From a bacterium (GTDB lineage: Bacteria; SZUA-182; SZUA-191; JAJRXT01): DNA of 9,197 nucleotides. Under the pieces are notes generated by a model, which worked only from the letters and a program-made list of their open reading frames with translations, had not been told where the DNA came from and did not search any database. Positions 1 through 6,820 of the stretch are shown one piece after another; the stretch's first letter is position 1; each line of letters begins with the position of its first letter. Where the stretch lies: NCBI GenBank assembly GCA_024277605.1, contig JAJRUU010000163.1, positions 1 to 9,197 of the forward strand, written 5' to 3'. The translations under genes and the position numbers were made by a program.

Positions 1-875
1 CAAAAATCCTCAGCAGAATTTCCAATAACTATAATGATAGGAAGCTTATGTTGATGGAAATGTTTTGTGTGATAATAAAGGGCAAGTTTCAACATAGAAA
101 TAGAGAAAGGTGATAATTCATGTATAGAGCCAAATTTAGGGTGGCTAAAAATCAAATCTAACAACTCTTTAATATTAGTATCATCATACCCGTTTTTGGG
201 CATGCTTGTTAATTGTGGAATCTCAACCAAACTTTGATAGAATTGTGGAGTGACTTTGCCCAAAGAAGAATAAGCAATTAGCTGAATAATCTTGTGAGCC
301 TCGATATTTGTCACAGTATAGTTAGTCAAATCGCTATTTGGGATAATGTTTGGTAAAAAAGTCAATGGATAGCCAGTAAGACCTTTTGCGGTAACTAAAG
401 TAATTGCATTACGCTCGTTAGAATAAAATGGATTGAGTTCCTTTAAAAGTTTTTCTCTTAGGTTGTCTGAAATATTAAAATTGTCAAAAAATGTCATGTC
501 ACTTCCTTCTACAATTGATTCTCTTAGCGATTCATCAGTTAAATTTGAGTCTGGGTTTTGTTTTTTAAATAATTTTAACTGGTTATCTATATATTTTTGA
601 AATATTTCTGATCCTGAAATTTTATAGTCTAATAAGGTTTTCTTGTAGAAATAGATATAGTCAGGATCGTATTTTTTTAAAACATGCCAAAAACTTGGAT
701 CGATTTTTTCCCCATCTGTGGGTACAATAAGATTATATGCTCCACCCCAAAGCTGACTGTACCATTCTATGATTCTTAAACATATATCCTGCCAATCAGC
801 ATCGTTTTTATTAATAAGCGTAACTATCTTAGGAGTTCTAAGTTTTATAGTAATATTTTTAAAAACAAGCGCCAT
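1..875 (-). CDS. Unrecognised AT-rich protein, N-terminal 291 residues (partial, runs off left edge)
   Basis: Reading the minus strand from ATG at 875 gives an uninterrupted frame to the window edge, so the C-terminus is missing. The protein begins MALVFKNITIKLRTPKIVTL. It then has a Trp/Gly-rich segment (WYSQLWGGAYNLIVPTDG, about residues 38-55), followed by FWHVLKKYDPDYIYFYKK at about 62-79. No signal peptide, long membrane segment or catalytic motif is visible; it looks cytosolic, with many Lys/Asn/Ile codons. An in-frame TAA lies nine codons upstream of the ATG, which limits the start. A GGGG run ten bases upstream is only a weak ribosome site. The gene is clearly more AT-rich than all others in the window, which suggests horizontal acquisition. 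From memory, large uncharacterised proteins from accessory or defence islands share a 'WGG...P...DPDYIY' N-terminal pattern, but this is a weak recollection, so no function is assigned. Confidence 0.85.
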   Translation of the reverse strand, partial: MALVFKNITIKLRTPKIVTLINKNDADWQDICLRIIEWYSQLWGGAYNLIVPTDGEKIDPSFWHVLKKYDPDYIYFYKKTLLDYKISGSEIFQKYIDNQLKLFKKQNPDSNLTDESLRESIVEGSDMTFFDNFNISDNLREKLLKELNPFYSNERNAITLVTAKGLTGYPLTFLPNIIPNSDLTNYTVTNIEAHKIIQLIAYSSLGKVTPQFYQSLVEIPQLTSMPKNGYDDTNIKELLDLIFSHPKFGSIHELSPFSISMLKLALYYHTKHFHQHKLPIIIVIGNSAEDF

Positions 876-1111
876 TAAATTTTTTCCCCATTTTTTTGCT
901 TATAGAAGCAAGCCTTTACTAATTTCCTTTATTATCATTTATCTTATCGGTCAGTTCAAACGGAATCCTTAGAATAGACTGAATCTGTCTGTAATTTATA
1001 GCACAATTACATTTAAGGTTCAAGTAAAACGTATTCCTTTAAAAATCATCACATTATAAAATCAACTGTTAATAAAACTTTCTATACTAAGGCCATGCAA
1101 GAATTTGTTCT
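876..1111. other. AT-rich gene-free stretch
   Basis: Apart from the promoter at 931-959 I see no gene here. Short open frames on the plus strand are low-complexity and have no ribosome site. Together with 1112-1357 it forms a 482-base gap between two minus-strand genes. Base composition matches the gene to its left, not the genes to its right. Confidence 0.5.
931..959 (-). promoter_or_regulatory. Sigma-70-type promoter for the AT-rich gene
   Basis: On the minus strand, TTGAAC (954-959) is followed after exactly 17 bases by GATAAT (931-936). This is close to the TTGACA-17-TATAAT consensus. It would start transcription near 924, giving a leader of about 50 bases before the ATG at 875. Confidence 0.5.
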
Positions 1112-1131
1112 TTTATGAATAGATCGGGTTC
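1112..1131 (+). repeat. Solitary right end of the stop-codon-associated repeat family
   Basis: The sequence TTTATGAATAGATCGGGTT matches the right-hand ends of the repeat copies at 5866-5945, 8231-8345 and 8947-9061. No matching left end (TAACCCGA type) is found in the 150 bases to its left, so this is a solo end or a truncated copy. It lies where composition changes from AT-rich to GC-richer. Confidence 0.6.
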
Positions 1132-1158
1132 TCAACTAGATATTGGAAGATAGTTGAG
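1131..1158. repeat. Perfect 8-bp inverted repeat (hairpin)
   Basis: CTCAACTA (1131-1138) and TAGTTGAG (1151-1158) are perfect inverted repeats around a 12-base loop, directly abutting the solitary repeat end. No T-run follows on either strand, so it is not a clear intrinsic terminator. Confidence 0.5.
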
Positions 1159-1357
1159 GAGTTGTGCAGGTACAATCAAGGCTGAGCTACTGCTTCCATT
1201 ACAGCGGCTGCCAGCAGGGGGAGCATGAATTTCGGGGTGGCCGATAAGGGTATAGCCTCTACCGCCGCTTGAGGTGGAGCGGCGGACTACATTTTGGCTG
1301 GGGCGATTGTGGTGGAGAAAATCCATAGCAGCAGTCACAAAATGGGTTATTCAGGAT
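1159..1357. other. Unassigned GC-richer stretch downstream of the hydrolase gene
   Basis: No convincing gene. A 68-codon minus-strand frame (1132-1338) has no clear ribosome site and no recognisable motif; it might be a decayed gene tail. The stretch contains a perfect GC-rich hairpin: CCGCCGCT (1262-1269) and AGCGGCGG (1278-1285) around an 8-base loop, with no T-run on either side. It could be untranslated 3' sequence of the hydrolase transcript, a repeat element or a pseudogene. Confidence 0.35.
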
Positions 1358-2161
1358 CTACTCGACAAAGGCTTTTATTTTCTCAAAATATGCCTTACCG
1401 CCCACCACGTAGGTGTTATTGTGTTCGGCGCCCTTTATTACATAAAACTCCTTGGGTTCATTCGCCGCTTCAAACAGCTTTTTTCCATGCCCCACAGGCA
1501 CAATCTCATCGGCATCGCCATGTATTATCAGCACCGGTATGTTAATTTGAGCTATCTTAGCCAGCGAATCATAGCGCTCGCGGGTTATCATTTTGACCGG
1601 CAAGAAGGGGTACAGCTCCCGCCCGATATCGGGTAATGAGGTAAATGTAGACTCCACAATCAGTCCGGCGGCTTTATTAGAGAGAGCCAAATTGATGGCT
1701 ACCGCTCCGCCTAACGAGCGGCCAAAAAGGTAGATGTCCCGGGGGGATATGCTTTTAGTATGTAAGAGGTAGTCGTAGGCGGCCTGTGCGTCTTTATATA
1801 GCCCTTGTTCTGAGGGATGCCCTTTGCTTCGACCATAGCCCCGGTAGTCAATGATAAACACGTTAATGCCTATGCGCAACAGCCGCATGAGGTTGTCTTG
1901 CCGATCTGATATATTGCCGGCATTGCCATGGAGCCAAAGCAGGGTGGTATTTGTCCCGGCAAAATCCGCAAACCAGCCATGCAGCATCACCCCATCGGAA
2001 GCCTTAAAATAGCAGTCTTCTACCGGCAATTGTTTTGCTATATGCCAGTATCCGTCGGGGTATTTACTGGGGAAATATATAAAATTATCCTCAAGGCAAC
2101 CCATATTAAGCACTAACAAGCTGTAAATTATAGTATAAAAGCATGTTTGACGCAGGTTCAT
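1358..2161 (-). CDS. Alpha/beta-hydrolase of the BEM46/ABHD13 type, probable lipoprotein
   Basis: A serine hydrolase. Numbering from the earliest in-frame start (GTG at 2185, 275 aa), it shows the oxyanion segment LHGNAG (85-90), DYRGYGRSKG (113-122), nucleophile motif GRSLGG with Ser157, acid in HGDADEIVP (Asp226) and catalytic His255 in GAEHNN. That is a complete triad in the usual order, at normal family length. The N-terminus has a short basic region, a hydrophobic stretch and LVLNMGC, an imperfect lipobox (Cys30), suggesting a lipid-anchored envelope enzyme. I prefer the ATG at 2161 because it gives a compact signal peptide (MNLRQTCFYTII...) and has GGG seven bases upstream; ATG 2173 and GTG 2185 remain possible. 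It ends in TAG, showing that amber is used as a normal stop here. The substrate is unknown; an acyl ester or peptide bond is a family-based guess. It is divergent from the IHF-like gene. Confidence 0.88.
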   Translation of the reverse strand: MNLRQTCFYTIIYSLLVLNMGCLEDNFIYFPSKYPDGYWHIAKQLPVEDCYFKASDGVMLHGWFADFAGTNTTLLWLHGNAGNISDRQDNLMRLLRIGINVFIIDYRGYGRSKGHPSEQGLYKDAQAAYDYLLHTKSISPRDIYLFGRSLGGAVAINLALSNKAAGLIVESTFTSLPDIGRELYPFLPVKMITRERYDSLAKIAQINIPVLIIHGDADEIVPVGHGKKLFEAANEPKEFYVIKGAEHNNTYVVGGKAYFEKIKAFVE

Positions 2162-2242
2162 ATTTAAACCCATATTCAACCGCACATTGTATCCGAAAAC
2201 GAGGCTATTTAAAACTGCTTTTTTATGATAACATCTTGATAG

Positions 2243-2283
2243 TTAACTTACACCTTTTTGTTGGGTGAAAACAAAAAAGTTAA
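2243..2283. promoter_or_regulatory. Long imperfect inverted repeat in the divergent control region
   Basis: Inner arms TTTTTGTT (2255-2262) and AACAAAAA (2270-2277) are perfect inverted repeats. Outer arms TTAACT (2243-2248) and AGTTAA (2278-2283) extend the structure, with a six-base bulge (2249-2254) on one side. It sits just upstream of the IHF-like gene's promoter and between divergent genes, where a dyad may bind a regulator. Its AT-rich nature also allows chance occurrence. Confidence 0.4.
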
Positions 2284-2291
2284 TATTTTTC

Positions 2292-2320
2292 TTGACGATG
2301 CGAGTTTTATATGGTAACAT
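2292..2320 (+). promoter_or_regulatory. Sigma-70-type promoter P1 for the IHF-like/phasin-like operon
   Basis: TTGACG (2292-2297), a 17-base spacer, then TAACAT (2315-2320). The predicted start near 2327 would leave a leader of about 140 bases before the ATG at 2471. Confidence 0.5.
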
Positions 2321-2351
2321 GTAATAAAATAGTTATCTACAGCTAAACATG

Positions 2352-2393
2352 TTGACAAATGGGACAGACGATGGAAATATATGTTGTTTCCAT
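2352..2393 (+). promoter_or_regulatory. Second promoter-like site P2 overlapping a perfect dyad
   Basis: A perfect TTGACA (2352-2357) is followed by an AT-rich -10 region around 2375-2383 (AAATATATG), though no hexamer at 17-18 bases is close to TATAAT. A perfect 7-bp inverted repeat, ATGGAAA (2371-2377) and TTTCCAT (2387-2393), covers that -10 area, and the palindrome AACATGTT (2346-2353) touches the -35. The arrangement resembles a regulated promoter with operators. AACATGT also occurs 30 bases upstream (2316-2322), overlapping the P1 -10. Confidence 0.35.
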
Positions 2394-2470
2394 TAGGGAA
2401 AGTGTATATGCCTTAAGCGTGGCAAACAAGAATAAATAAGTGACTTTGATTTACTTGGAGGGGAGGTAGA

Positions 2471-2746
2471 ATGATTAAACAGGAAATTATTAATGATGTT
2501 GCCAGAGAGCTGAATATTAAGAGCAAAGAGGCAAAGCCTATCGTAGAGGAGATATTCAGAACCTTAAAGGCCTCGCTGGAAAGCGGTATAAATATAGAAA
2601 TCAGCGGTTTTGGCAAGTTCATTATCCGCAAAAAGAACCGTCGAATCGGCCGTAATCCGATGACCGGTGAGGAGACTGAAATTACCGCCCGCAAAGTGGT
2701 TACTTTTAAGCCTTCAAAGTTATTACGCGATACGGTTAACAATTAA
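2471..2746 (+). CDS. IHF/HU-family nucleoid DNA-binding protein
   Basis: A 91-residue basic protein of normal length for the HU/IHF family, which forms dimers that bend DNA. Visible landmarks are the helical dimerisation part (residues 1-45), ISGFGKF (44-50), the beta-arm with GRNPMTGEE (60-68) whose Pro63 is the DNA-intercalating residue in the family, and the closing ITARKVVTFKPS (71-82) pattern typical of IHF subunits. Whether it is an IHF-alpha-like subunit or a homodimeric HU cannot be decided from this sequence. The start is supported by a very strong ribosome site, GGAGGGGAGG ending four bases before ATG. It is probably co-transcribed with the phasin-like gene 47 bases downstream. Upstream lie tandem promoter-like sites with dyads, consistent with the autoregulation known for this family (inference). 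Confidence 0.93.
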   Translation: MIKQEIINDVARELNIKSKEAKPIVEEIFRTLKASLESGINIEISGFGKFIIRKKNRRIGRNPMTGEETEITARKVVTFKPSKLLRDTVNN

Positions 2747-2793
2747 ATCGAACCCTTGCCGTAACATTCTCAGACCTAAGGAGTGAAAAGGAT

Positions 2794-3183
2794 ATGTTTG
2801 GCTCTATAAGACGAATTATTCTTTCAGGAATAGATGTTCAGCGTGGCATATTGGATTATGCCGAGCAGATGATAGAAAGAGATCCCGGAGGAGAAGCGGG
2901 GGAAACCCCCTTAGGTCACCTGCGAGCTAAGTTTGGGGATGATTTACAGCACCTAAGGGAAGTGGTTCACGATGTAGTAAAAAACACCTTGCAAACGGGA
3001 TTACATCAGATTGACGATAAACTAGATGCGCTAAATGAACACATCGCCGCCTTAGATAAGAAAAAAACTGATACCGAAGCACCCCGCCAGACAAAAACCC
3101 GTAAGGCGGCCGCAAAAAAACGTAAGCCTGCCCCTAAAAAGCCAACTCCTGTAGCAGACGATGAACCGATCATAGATGGTTAA
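2794..3183 (+). CDS. Phasin-like / histone H1-like small protein with Lys-Ala-Pro tail
   Basis: A 129-residue protein. Residues 1-30 form an amphipathic helix (MFGSIRRIILSGIDVQRGIL). Residues about 40-90 form a longer helix or coiled coil (HLRAKFGDDLQHLREVVHDV...). Residues 90-118 are a basic Lys/Ala/Pro tail containing RKAAAKKRKPAPKKP, and the end is acidic (DDEPIIDG). A helical N-part with an AAKK/PAKK tail resembles polyhydroxyalkanoate granule-associated phasins of the PhaF/PhaM type, whose tails bind DNA, and also histone H1-like proteins. The match is by architecture only. It sits 47 bases after the IHF-like gene, with AAGGAG ten bases upstream of ATG, so the two are probably one operon. 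No PHA synthesis gene is in the window, so the PHA link is inference. Confidence 0.75.
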   Translation: MFGSIRRIILSGIDVQRGILDYAEQMIERDPGGEAGETPLGHLRAKFGDDLQHLREVVHDVVKNTLQTGLHQIDDKLDALNEHIAALDKKKTDTEAPRQTKTRKAAAKKRKPAPKKPTPVADDEPIIDG

Positions 3184-3208
3184 CCCTCTCTGCGCTTTTC
3201 ATTTTAAT

Positions 3209-3226
3209 CCGACCATAGAGTGTCGG
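3209..3226 (+). terminator. Weak terminator-like hairpin after the phasin-like gene
   Basis: CCGAC (3209-3213) pairs with GTCGG (3222-3226) around an 8-base loop, 25 bases after the stop codon. The following sequence (CTTCTGTC) is pyrimidine-rich but lacks a true T-run, so termination strength is doubtful. Confidence 0.3.
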
Positions 3227-3265
3227 CTTCTGTCATAGCGCTTTCAGAATAACCCCAGAAAAACG

Positions 3266-3295
3266 TTGACAAGCAGGGGTGTTAATTGATATATC
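3266..3295 (+). promoter_or_regulatory. Sigma-70-type promoter of the envelope operon
   Basis: A perfect TTGACA (3266-3271) with an 18-base spacer precedes TATATC (3290-3295), about 55 bases before the first ATG at 3351. The direct repeat TGTTAAT occurs at 3280-3286 and 3296-3302 (16-base period) and flanks the -10. The palindrome ACAGCTGT lies at 3303-3310. These could be operator half-sites. Confidence 0.55.
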
Positions 3296-3350
3296 TGTTA
3301 ATACAGCTGTGCTGAATGGTGTTTGAAACTAGTATAACGGGGGTGATCTT

Positions 3351-3575
3351 ATGACCGTAGAAAGGGCCTTACGACTTATTGCCGGAACGTTTATTCTGGC
3401 ATCTTTGTTGTTGGCATATCTACACTCAACTTACTGGCTTATTTTAACGGCTTTTGTAGGGCTTAATCTTTTCCAATCTGGTTTTACCAACCGCTGCCCG
3501 ATGAAAAGCCTGCTGCATTATCTGGGCTTGAAAAGCTGTGAGCCTGAAGCCGGGGATTCTAAACATGACGTTTAA
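3351..3575 (+). CDS. DUF2892 (YgaP transmembrane-like) small membrane protein
   Basis: A 74-residue protein with two adjacent hydrophobic helices (about residues 8-24 and 28-44), followed by GFTNRCPMKSLLHYLGL (44-60). This matches the DUF2892 pattern of two short membrane helices and a 'CP-x-x-x-L-x-G'-type motif, as in the membrane part of YgaP; Cys49 is the conserved cysteine. There is no rhodanese domain, so it is the stand-alone membrane module. The start ATG follows GGGGGTGAT. It is the first gene of the envelope operon and overlaps the transporter start by 11 bases, so the two are probably translationally coupled. The role of stand-alone DUF2892 proteins is not established. The tail (SCEPEAGDSKHDV) is polar and probably soluble. 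Confidence 0.82.
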   Translation: MTVERALRLIAGTFILASLLLAYLHSTYWLILTAFVGLNLFQSGFTNRCPMKSLLHYLGLKSCEPEAGDSKHDV

Positions 3576-5868
3576 AACGTCTAAAAAGATTGTTACCTTT
3601 TCTATAAATCATCCTAAAATCGTCTCCATTATAGTGCTGGTTTTAAGCGCTATCTTTTTGGCACAATTTCCCAAGATAACCATAGATACCGATCCGGAAA
3701 ACATGCTTTCCATTGATAATCCGGTGCGCCTGTTTCATGATCAAGTCAAACAACGCTTTGGGTTAAACGATCTACTGGTGCTGGGGATTATAAGAGAAGA
3801 CGGCATTTTCCAAAAGCAAAGCCTGAAGAGCATTAACCGAATCACCGAAAAAATCCTGGCGCTGGATGGTGTAATCACCGAAGACGTATTAAGTTTTATC
3901 ACTACCGACAGCGTTGAATCCGGGGCTGGATTGCTTAATATACACCGGATCATGTCGGATGTCCCTGAAGACAGTGAACAAATAAAGCAGCTCCAAAAAT
4001 CTATCTATAATAATGAATTTTTAGTTGATAAACTAGCTGCAAAAGATGGCAAGGGTGTGGCTATCTATATCCCGATTGAAGACAAATCCCAAAGTTACCG
4101 TCTTTCACAAGAGATTGAAAAAATTATCGCCCACGAAAAAAGCCCGGCAGGGGAGGAGTATTACCTGGCGGGTTTGCCGATTGCCGAAGACACCTTCGGT
4201 CATGAAATGTTTGTTCAGATGGCAATCTCAGCTCCGCTGGCCGCATTAATCATCTTTTTGATCATGCTGTATTTTTTTAGACAAGCATCATTGATAGTAG
4301 CCCCTTTGCTGGTAGCTGTAATAAGCATAGCCTGGACCATGGGGCTGCTTATCGGTTCAGGCTTTACGGTACATATCATGAGTTCAATGATTCCCATATT
4401 TTTGATGCCGATTGCGGTGGTGGATAGTGTGCATGTTTTAAGCGAATTTCATGAACGCTACCCATATTTTAATGATAAAAAACAAACCCTCGTGGCTGTT
4501 ATGGAAGAGTTATTTACCCCCATGCTCTTTACCTCCATCACCTAGGCTGTGGGATTTGCCTCTCTGGCCTTAACCCCTATTCCGCCGGTAAAGATATTCG
4601 GCCTGCATGTGGCCTTTGGTATTATGGCGGCCTGGGCGCTCACGGTTAGCTTCATCCCGGCTTACATCATGTTTATGGATGAGCGGAAACTGAAAGCCGC
4701 CTATGGTCAGAAAAAAAACAATGCGCCCAGCCTCATGGCTAAATGGCTGGAATCTTGCGGCCGGTTTGCCATTACTAAGATAAAAACCGTATTGATTATA
4801 ACCGGGCTGTTTATGGGGCTGTCCGCCTACGGTATATCGCTTATTAAAGTAAACGATAATCCGGTACAGTGGTTCAAAGAAAACCAAAAAATCCGCATTG
4901 CCGATCAGGTTATGAATGAGCATTTCGGGGGCACTTATATGTCGTATGTGGTGCTTAGCGGCCAACAGGAAGCTGATATGAAGCGCCCTGAAGTGGTAAA
5001 GTGGATTGCTGACTTGCAGGCTGAGCTTGAGAGTCTGGCTGTAGTGGGTAAAACCACTTCCATCGCCGATATTGTAAAACGGATAAATTATGTACTGCAC
5101 GATGAAAAACCGGAATACAATATAGTCCCTGACAACTCAGAGGAGCTGGCGCAGTACTTGTTTTTATTCCTGATGTCGGGCAACCCGCGGGACTTGGATA
5201 AAATGGTGGATTATGCCTATAAAGAAACCAACATCTGGGTACAAATGAAGCGGGGAGACAACCTGGAAATGGAACATGTTGTCCGGGCAACAGATGCGTA
5301 TGTAAAGCTACACCCATTGCCGACGGGCATCAGTTACCGTTGGGCCGGATTAACCTATATCAACGTTATCTGGCAGAATAAAATGGTAAAAGGCATGATA
5401 AGCGCCCTGCTGGGATCCTTTGTTATCGTATTTTTACTGATGACCTTTCTCTTCCGCTCGCTTAAATATGGTCTTTTGTCCATGATCCCGTTATCGGTAA
5501 CCATTATTTTCATCTACGGGGTTACTGGGCTTATAGGCAAGGACTATGATATGCCGGTGGCCGTACTTTCCAGCTTAACCCTGGGGTTGTCGGTTGATTT
5601 TGCCATACATTTCTTGCAGCGCTACCGTGAGATAAATTCCCAGCTAAAAGACCGGCGGCAGTCACTTGCCAAAATGTTTCAGGAACCGGCCCGGGCCATT
5701 ACCCGCAATGTCCTGGTGGTTGCCTTCGGCTTTACTCCCCTTCTGTTTGCTCCACTGGTACCTTATGTTACTGTGGGGATTTTTATGGTTTTTATTATGC
5801 TGGTAAGCGGGCTGTCCACATTGATTTTGCTGCCAACTTTGGTGACTGTTTTTTCTAAAAAAGATTAA
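3565..5868 (+). pseudogene. MMPL/RND-family transporter, complete except for one in-frame amber codon
   Basis: 767 codons with the architecture of MMPL/RND exporters. TM1 is at about residues 14-33, then DTDPENML and a first large extracytoplasmic loop, a membrane block with MPIAVVDSVHVLSEFHERY, a cytoplasmic stretch (YFNDKKQ), a second half with TM7 and a second loop, and LGLSVDFAIHFLQRYRE in the last block. The two halves are homologous, as usual. Codon 327 (4543-4545) is TAG, within TM5: FTSIT-stop-AVGFASL. The frame is otherwise clean for 2.3 kb, so this is a recent nonsense mutation, a sequencing error, or a translated amber. I prefer ATG 3565 (GGGG nine bases upstream, 11-base overlap with the DUF2892 stop) over GTG 3538. 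Such transporters move lipids or other hydrophobic compounds by proton motive force; the LolA-like and beta-barrel genes downstream would supply periplasmic and outer-membrane steps. Confidence 0.85.
4543..4545 (+). other. In-frame TAG (amber) codon inside the transporter frame
   Basis: Reading through gives FTSIT-X-AVGFASLAL, matching the continuous TM5 segment of the family, where the position is normally a small or hydrophobic residue such as Thr, Ser or Val. No ribosome site precedes the GTG at 4549, so independent translation of the second half is unlikely. Confidence 0.9.
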
Positions 5869-5945
5869 CCCGAAAAATTCGGGTATTGTCCTGGGAAAAT
5901 TTACATTTAGTTGAAAATTCTAAATTTATGAATAGATCAGGTTAA
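5866..5945 (+). repeat. Stop-codon-associated repeat, short variant (80 bp)
   Basis: It begins exactly on the transporter's stop codon with TAACCCGAAAAATTCGGG, a perfect 6-bp hairpin (CCCGAA/TTCGGG, 3-base loop). It ends with AATTTATGAATAGATCAGG, as in the longer copies. The middle is different and shorter. Ends TAACC-GA / TCAGGTTA are imperfect terminal inverted repeats. No T-run follows the hairpin. It lies between two genes of the operon. Confidence 0.65.
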
Positions 5946-5970
5946 GGGTACCCTAAAGGAGGAGATGGTG

Positions 5971-6780
5971 ATGCATTATTTACAGTATAGACTCTTGATC
6001 TTAATGGCTGTCGTCGGCCTACTGACCCTAAACACTGGTTTTGTCCAGGCGGCAGATGCCGGTCAGATCATGGAAAAATCCAACAATGCCGTTTATTATG
6101 CGGCAGATGACGGCAGTTCCAGGGTTGAGATGAAACTGATCAACAAGCGCGGCGATATACGCCTGCGGGAATTCACTATATTGCGCAAAGATGTAAGTGA
6201 CGGTGGGGAGCAGAAATACTTTATTTACTTTCACAAGCCGAACGATGTACGTAATATGACCTTTATGGTCAATAAGTACGCCGATAAAAATGACGACCGT
6301 TGGCTGTATATTCCTGCTATTCATATGGTGAAGCGAATTTCGGCCAATGACAAGACTTCCAGCTTTGTGGGTTCAGATTTCAGCTATGAGGATATTTCCG
6401 GGCGGGCCTTAGACGATGATACCCATGAGTTTTTGGGTGAAGAGACGGTAGCTGGACGCCAATGCTATGTTATTAAGAATACGCCTAAAGAATCCGGTAT
6501 CAGCTATGCCTATCGTAAAACGTTTGTGGATAAAGAGAGCTATCTGATAATAAAAGACGAGTATTATAAAGCCGCTGATAAACTATATAAGGTATTTACC
6601 GCCGATAAAATTGAGACCCACCAAGGGTATCCCACCGCAGTAAAACGAACGATGAAAAATGTGAAAACCGGTCACCATACCAGCGTATCTTTCTCCGAGG
6701 TAAAGTATAATATCGGTCTAACTGATAAAATTTTCAGCGAACGGTCTATGAGGCGTCCCCCTAAGAAATGGATCAAATAA
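5971..6780 (+). CDS. Periplasmic outer-membrane lipoprotein-sorting (LolA_2-type) protein
   Basis: A 269-residue exported protein. Residues 1-27 are a classical Sec signal peptide (hydrophobic core LLILMAVVGLLTL, cleavage after VQA). The mature part matches the 'outer membrane lipoprotein-sorting protein' group related to LolA: FYFHKP-like segment (YFIYFHKPNDVRNM, about 83-96), DDRWLYIPA (108-116), KRI (121-123), SFVGSDFSYEDI (131-142), and a late segment on sensitivity to mature folding (FVDKESYLIIKDEYY). In this family a half-barrel cradles a lipid in the periplasm. ATG 5971 is chosen because AGGAGG ends eight bases before it; ATG 5965 is only two bases from that site. Its position after an MMPL transporter and before an outer-membrane barrel supports a role as periplasmic carrier in the same export path (inference). 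Confidence 0.88.
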   Translation: MHYLQYRLLILMAVVGLLTLNTGFVQAADAGQIMEKSNNAVYYAADDGSSRVEMKLINKRGDIRLREFTILRKDVSDGGEQKYFIYFHKPNDVRNMTFMVNKYADKNDDRWLYIPAIHMVKRISANDKTSSFVGSDFSYEDISGRALDDDTHEFLGEETVAGRQCYVIKNTPKESGISYAYRKTFVDKESYLIIKDEYYKAADKLYKVFTADKIETHQGYPTAVKRTMKNVKTGHHTSVSFSEVKYNIGLTDKIFSERSMRRPPKKWIK

Positions 6781-6820
6781 AAAAGCCAGGGATCTACATC
6801 CTTAACATACACACCCCATA

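Noticed and set aside
769..972. 67-codon plus-strand frame across the start of the AT-rich gene
   Set aside because: It is antisense to the supported gene and its promoter, low in complexity, and has no ribosome site.
1274..1636. Plus-strand open frames over the hydrolase gene's 3' part
   Set aside because: They overlap a hydrolase with a complete catalytic triad on the other strand and match nothing recognisable.
4543..4545. Genome-wide reassignment of TAG to an amino acid
   Set aside because: The hydrolase gene ends in TAG, and reading past it gives no family-like extension. One stop in one gene does not support a recoded genome.
4570..5317. Long minus-strand open frames inside the transporter
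   Set aside because: They are antisense shadows of conserved membrane-protein coding sequence, with no start signals and Cys/His/Pro-rich content.
4549..5868. Second half of the transporter as an independent gene starting at GTG 4549
   Set aside because: No ribosome site precedes it, it would start inside a membrane helix, and family alignment runs straight through the amber codon. It is better treated as one interrupted gene.
5866..5890. Intrinsic terminator after the transporter
   Set aside because: The CCCGAA/TTCGGG hairpin is not followed by a T-run and lies inside an operon; it is explained by the repeat family.
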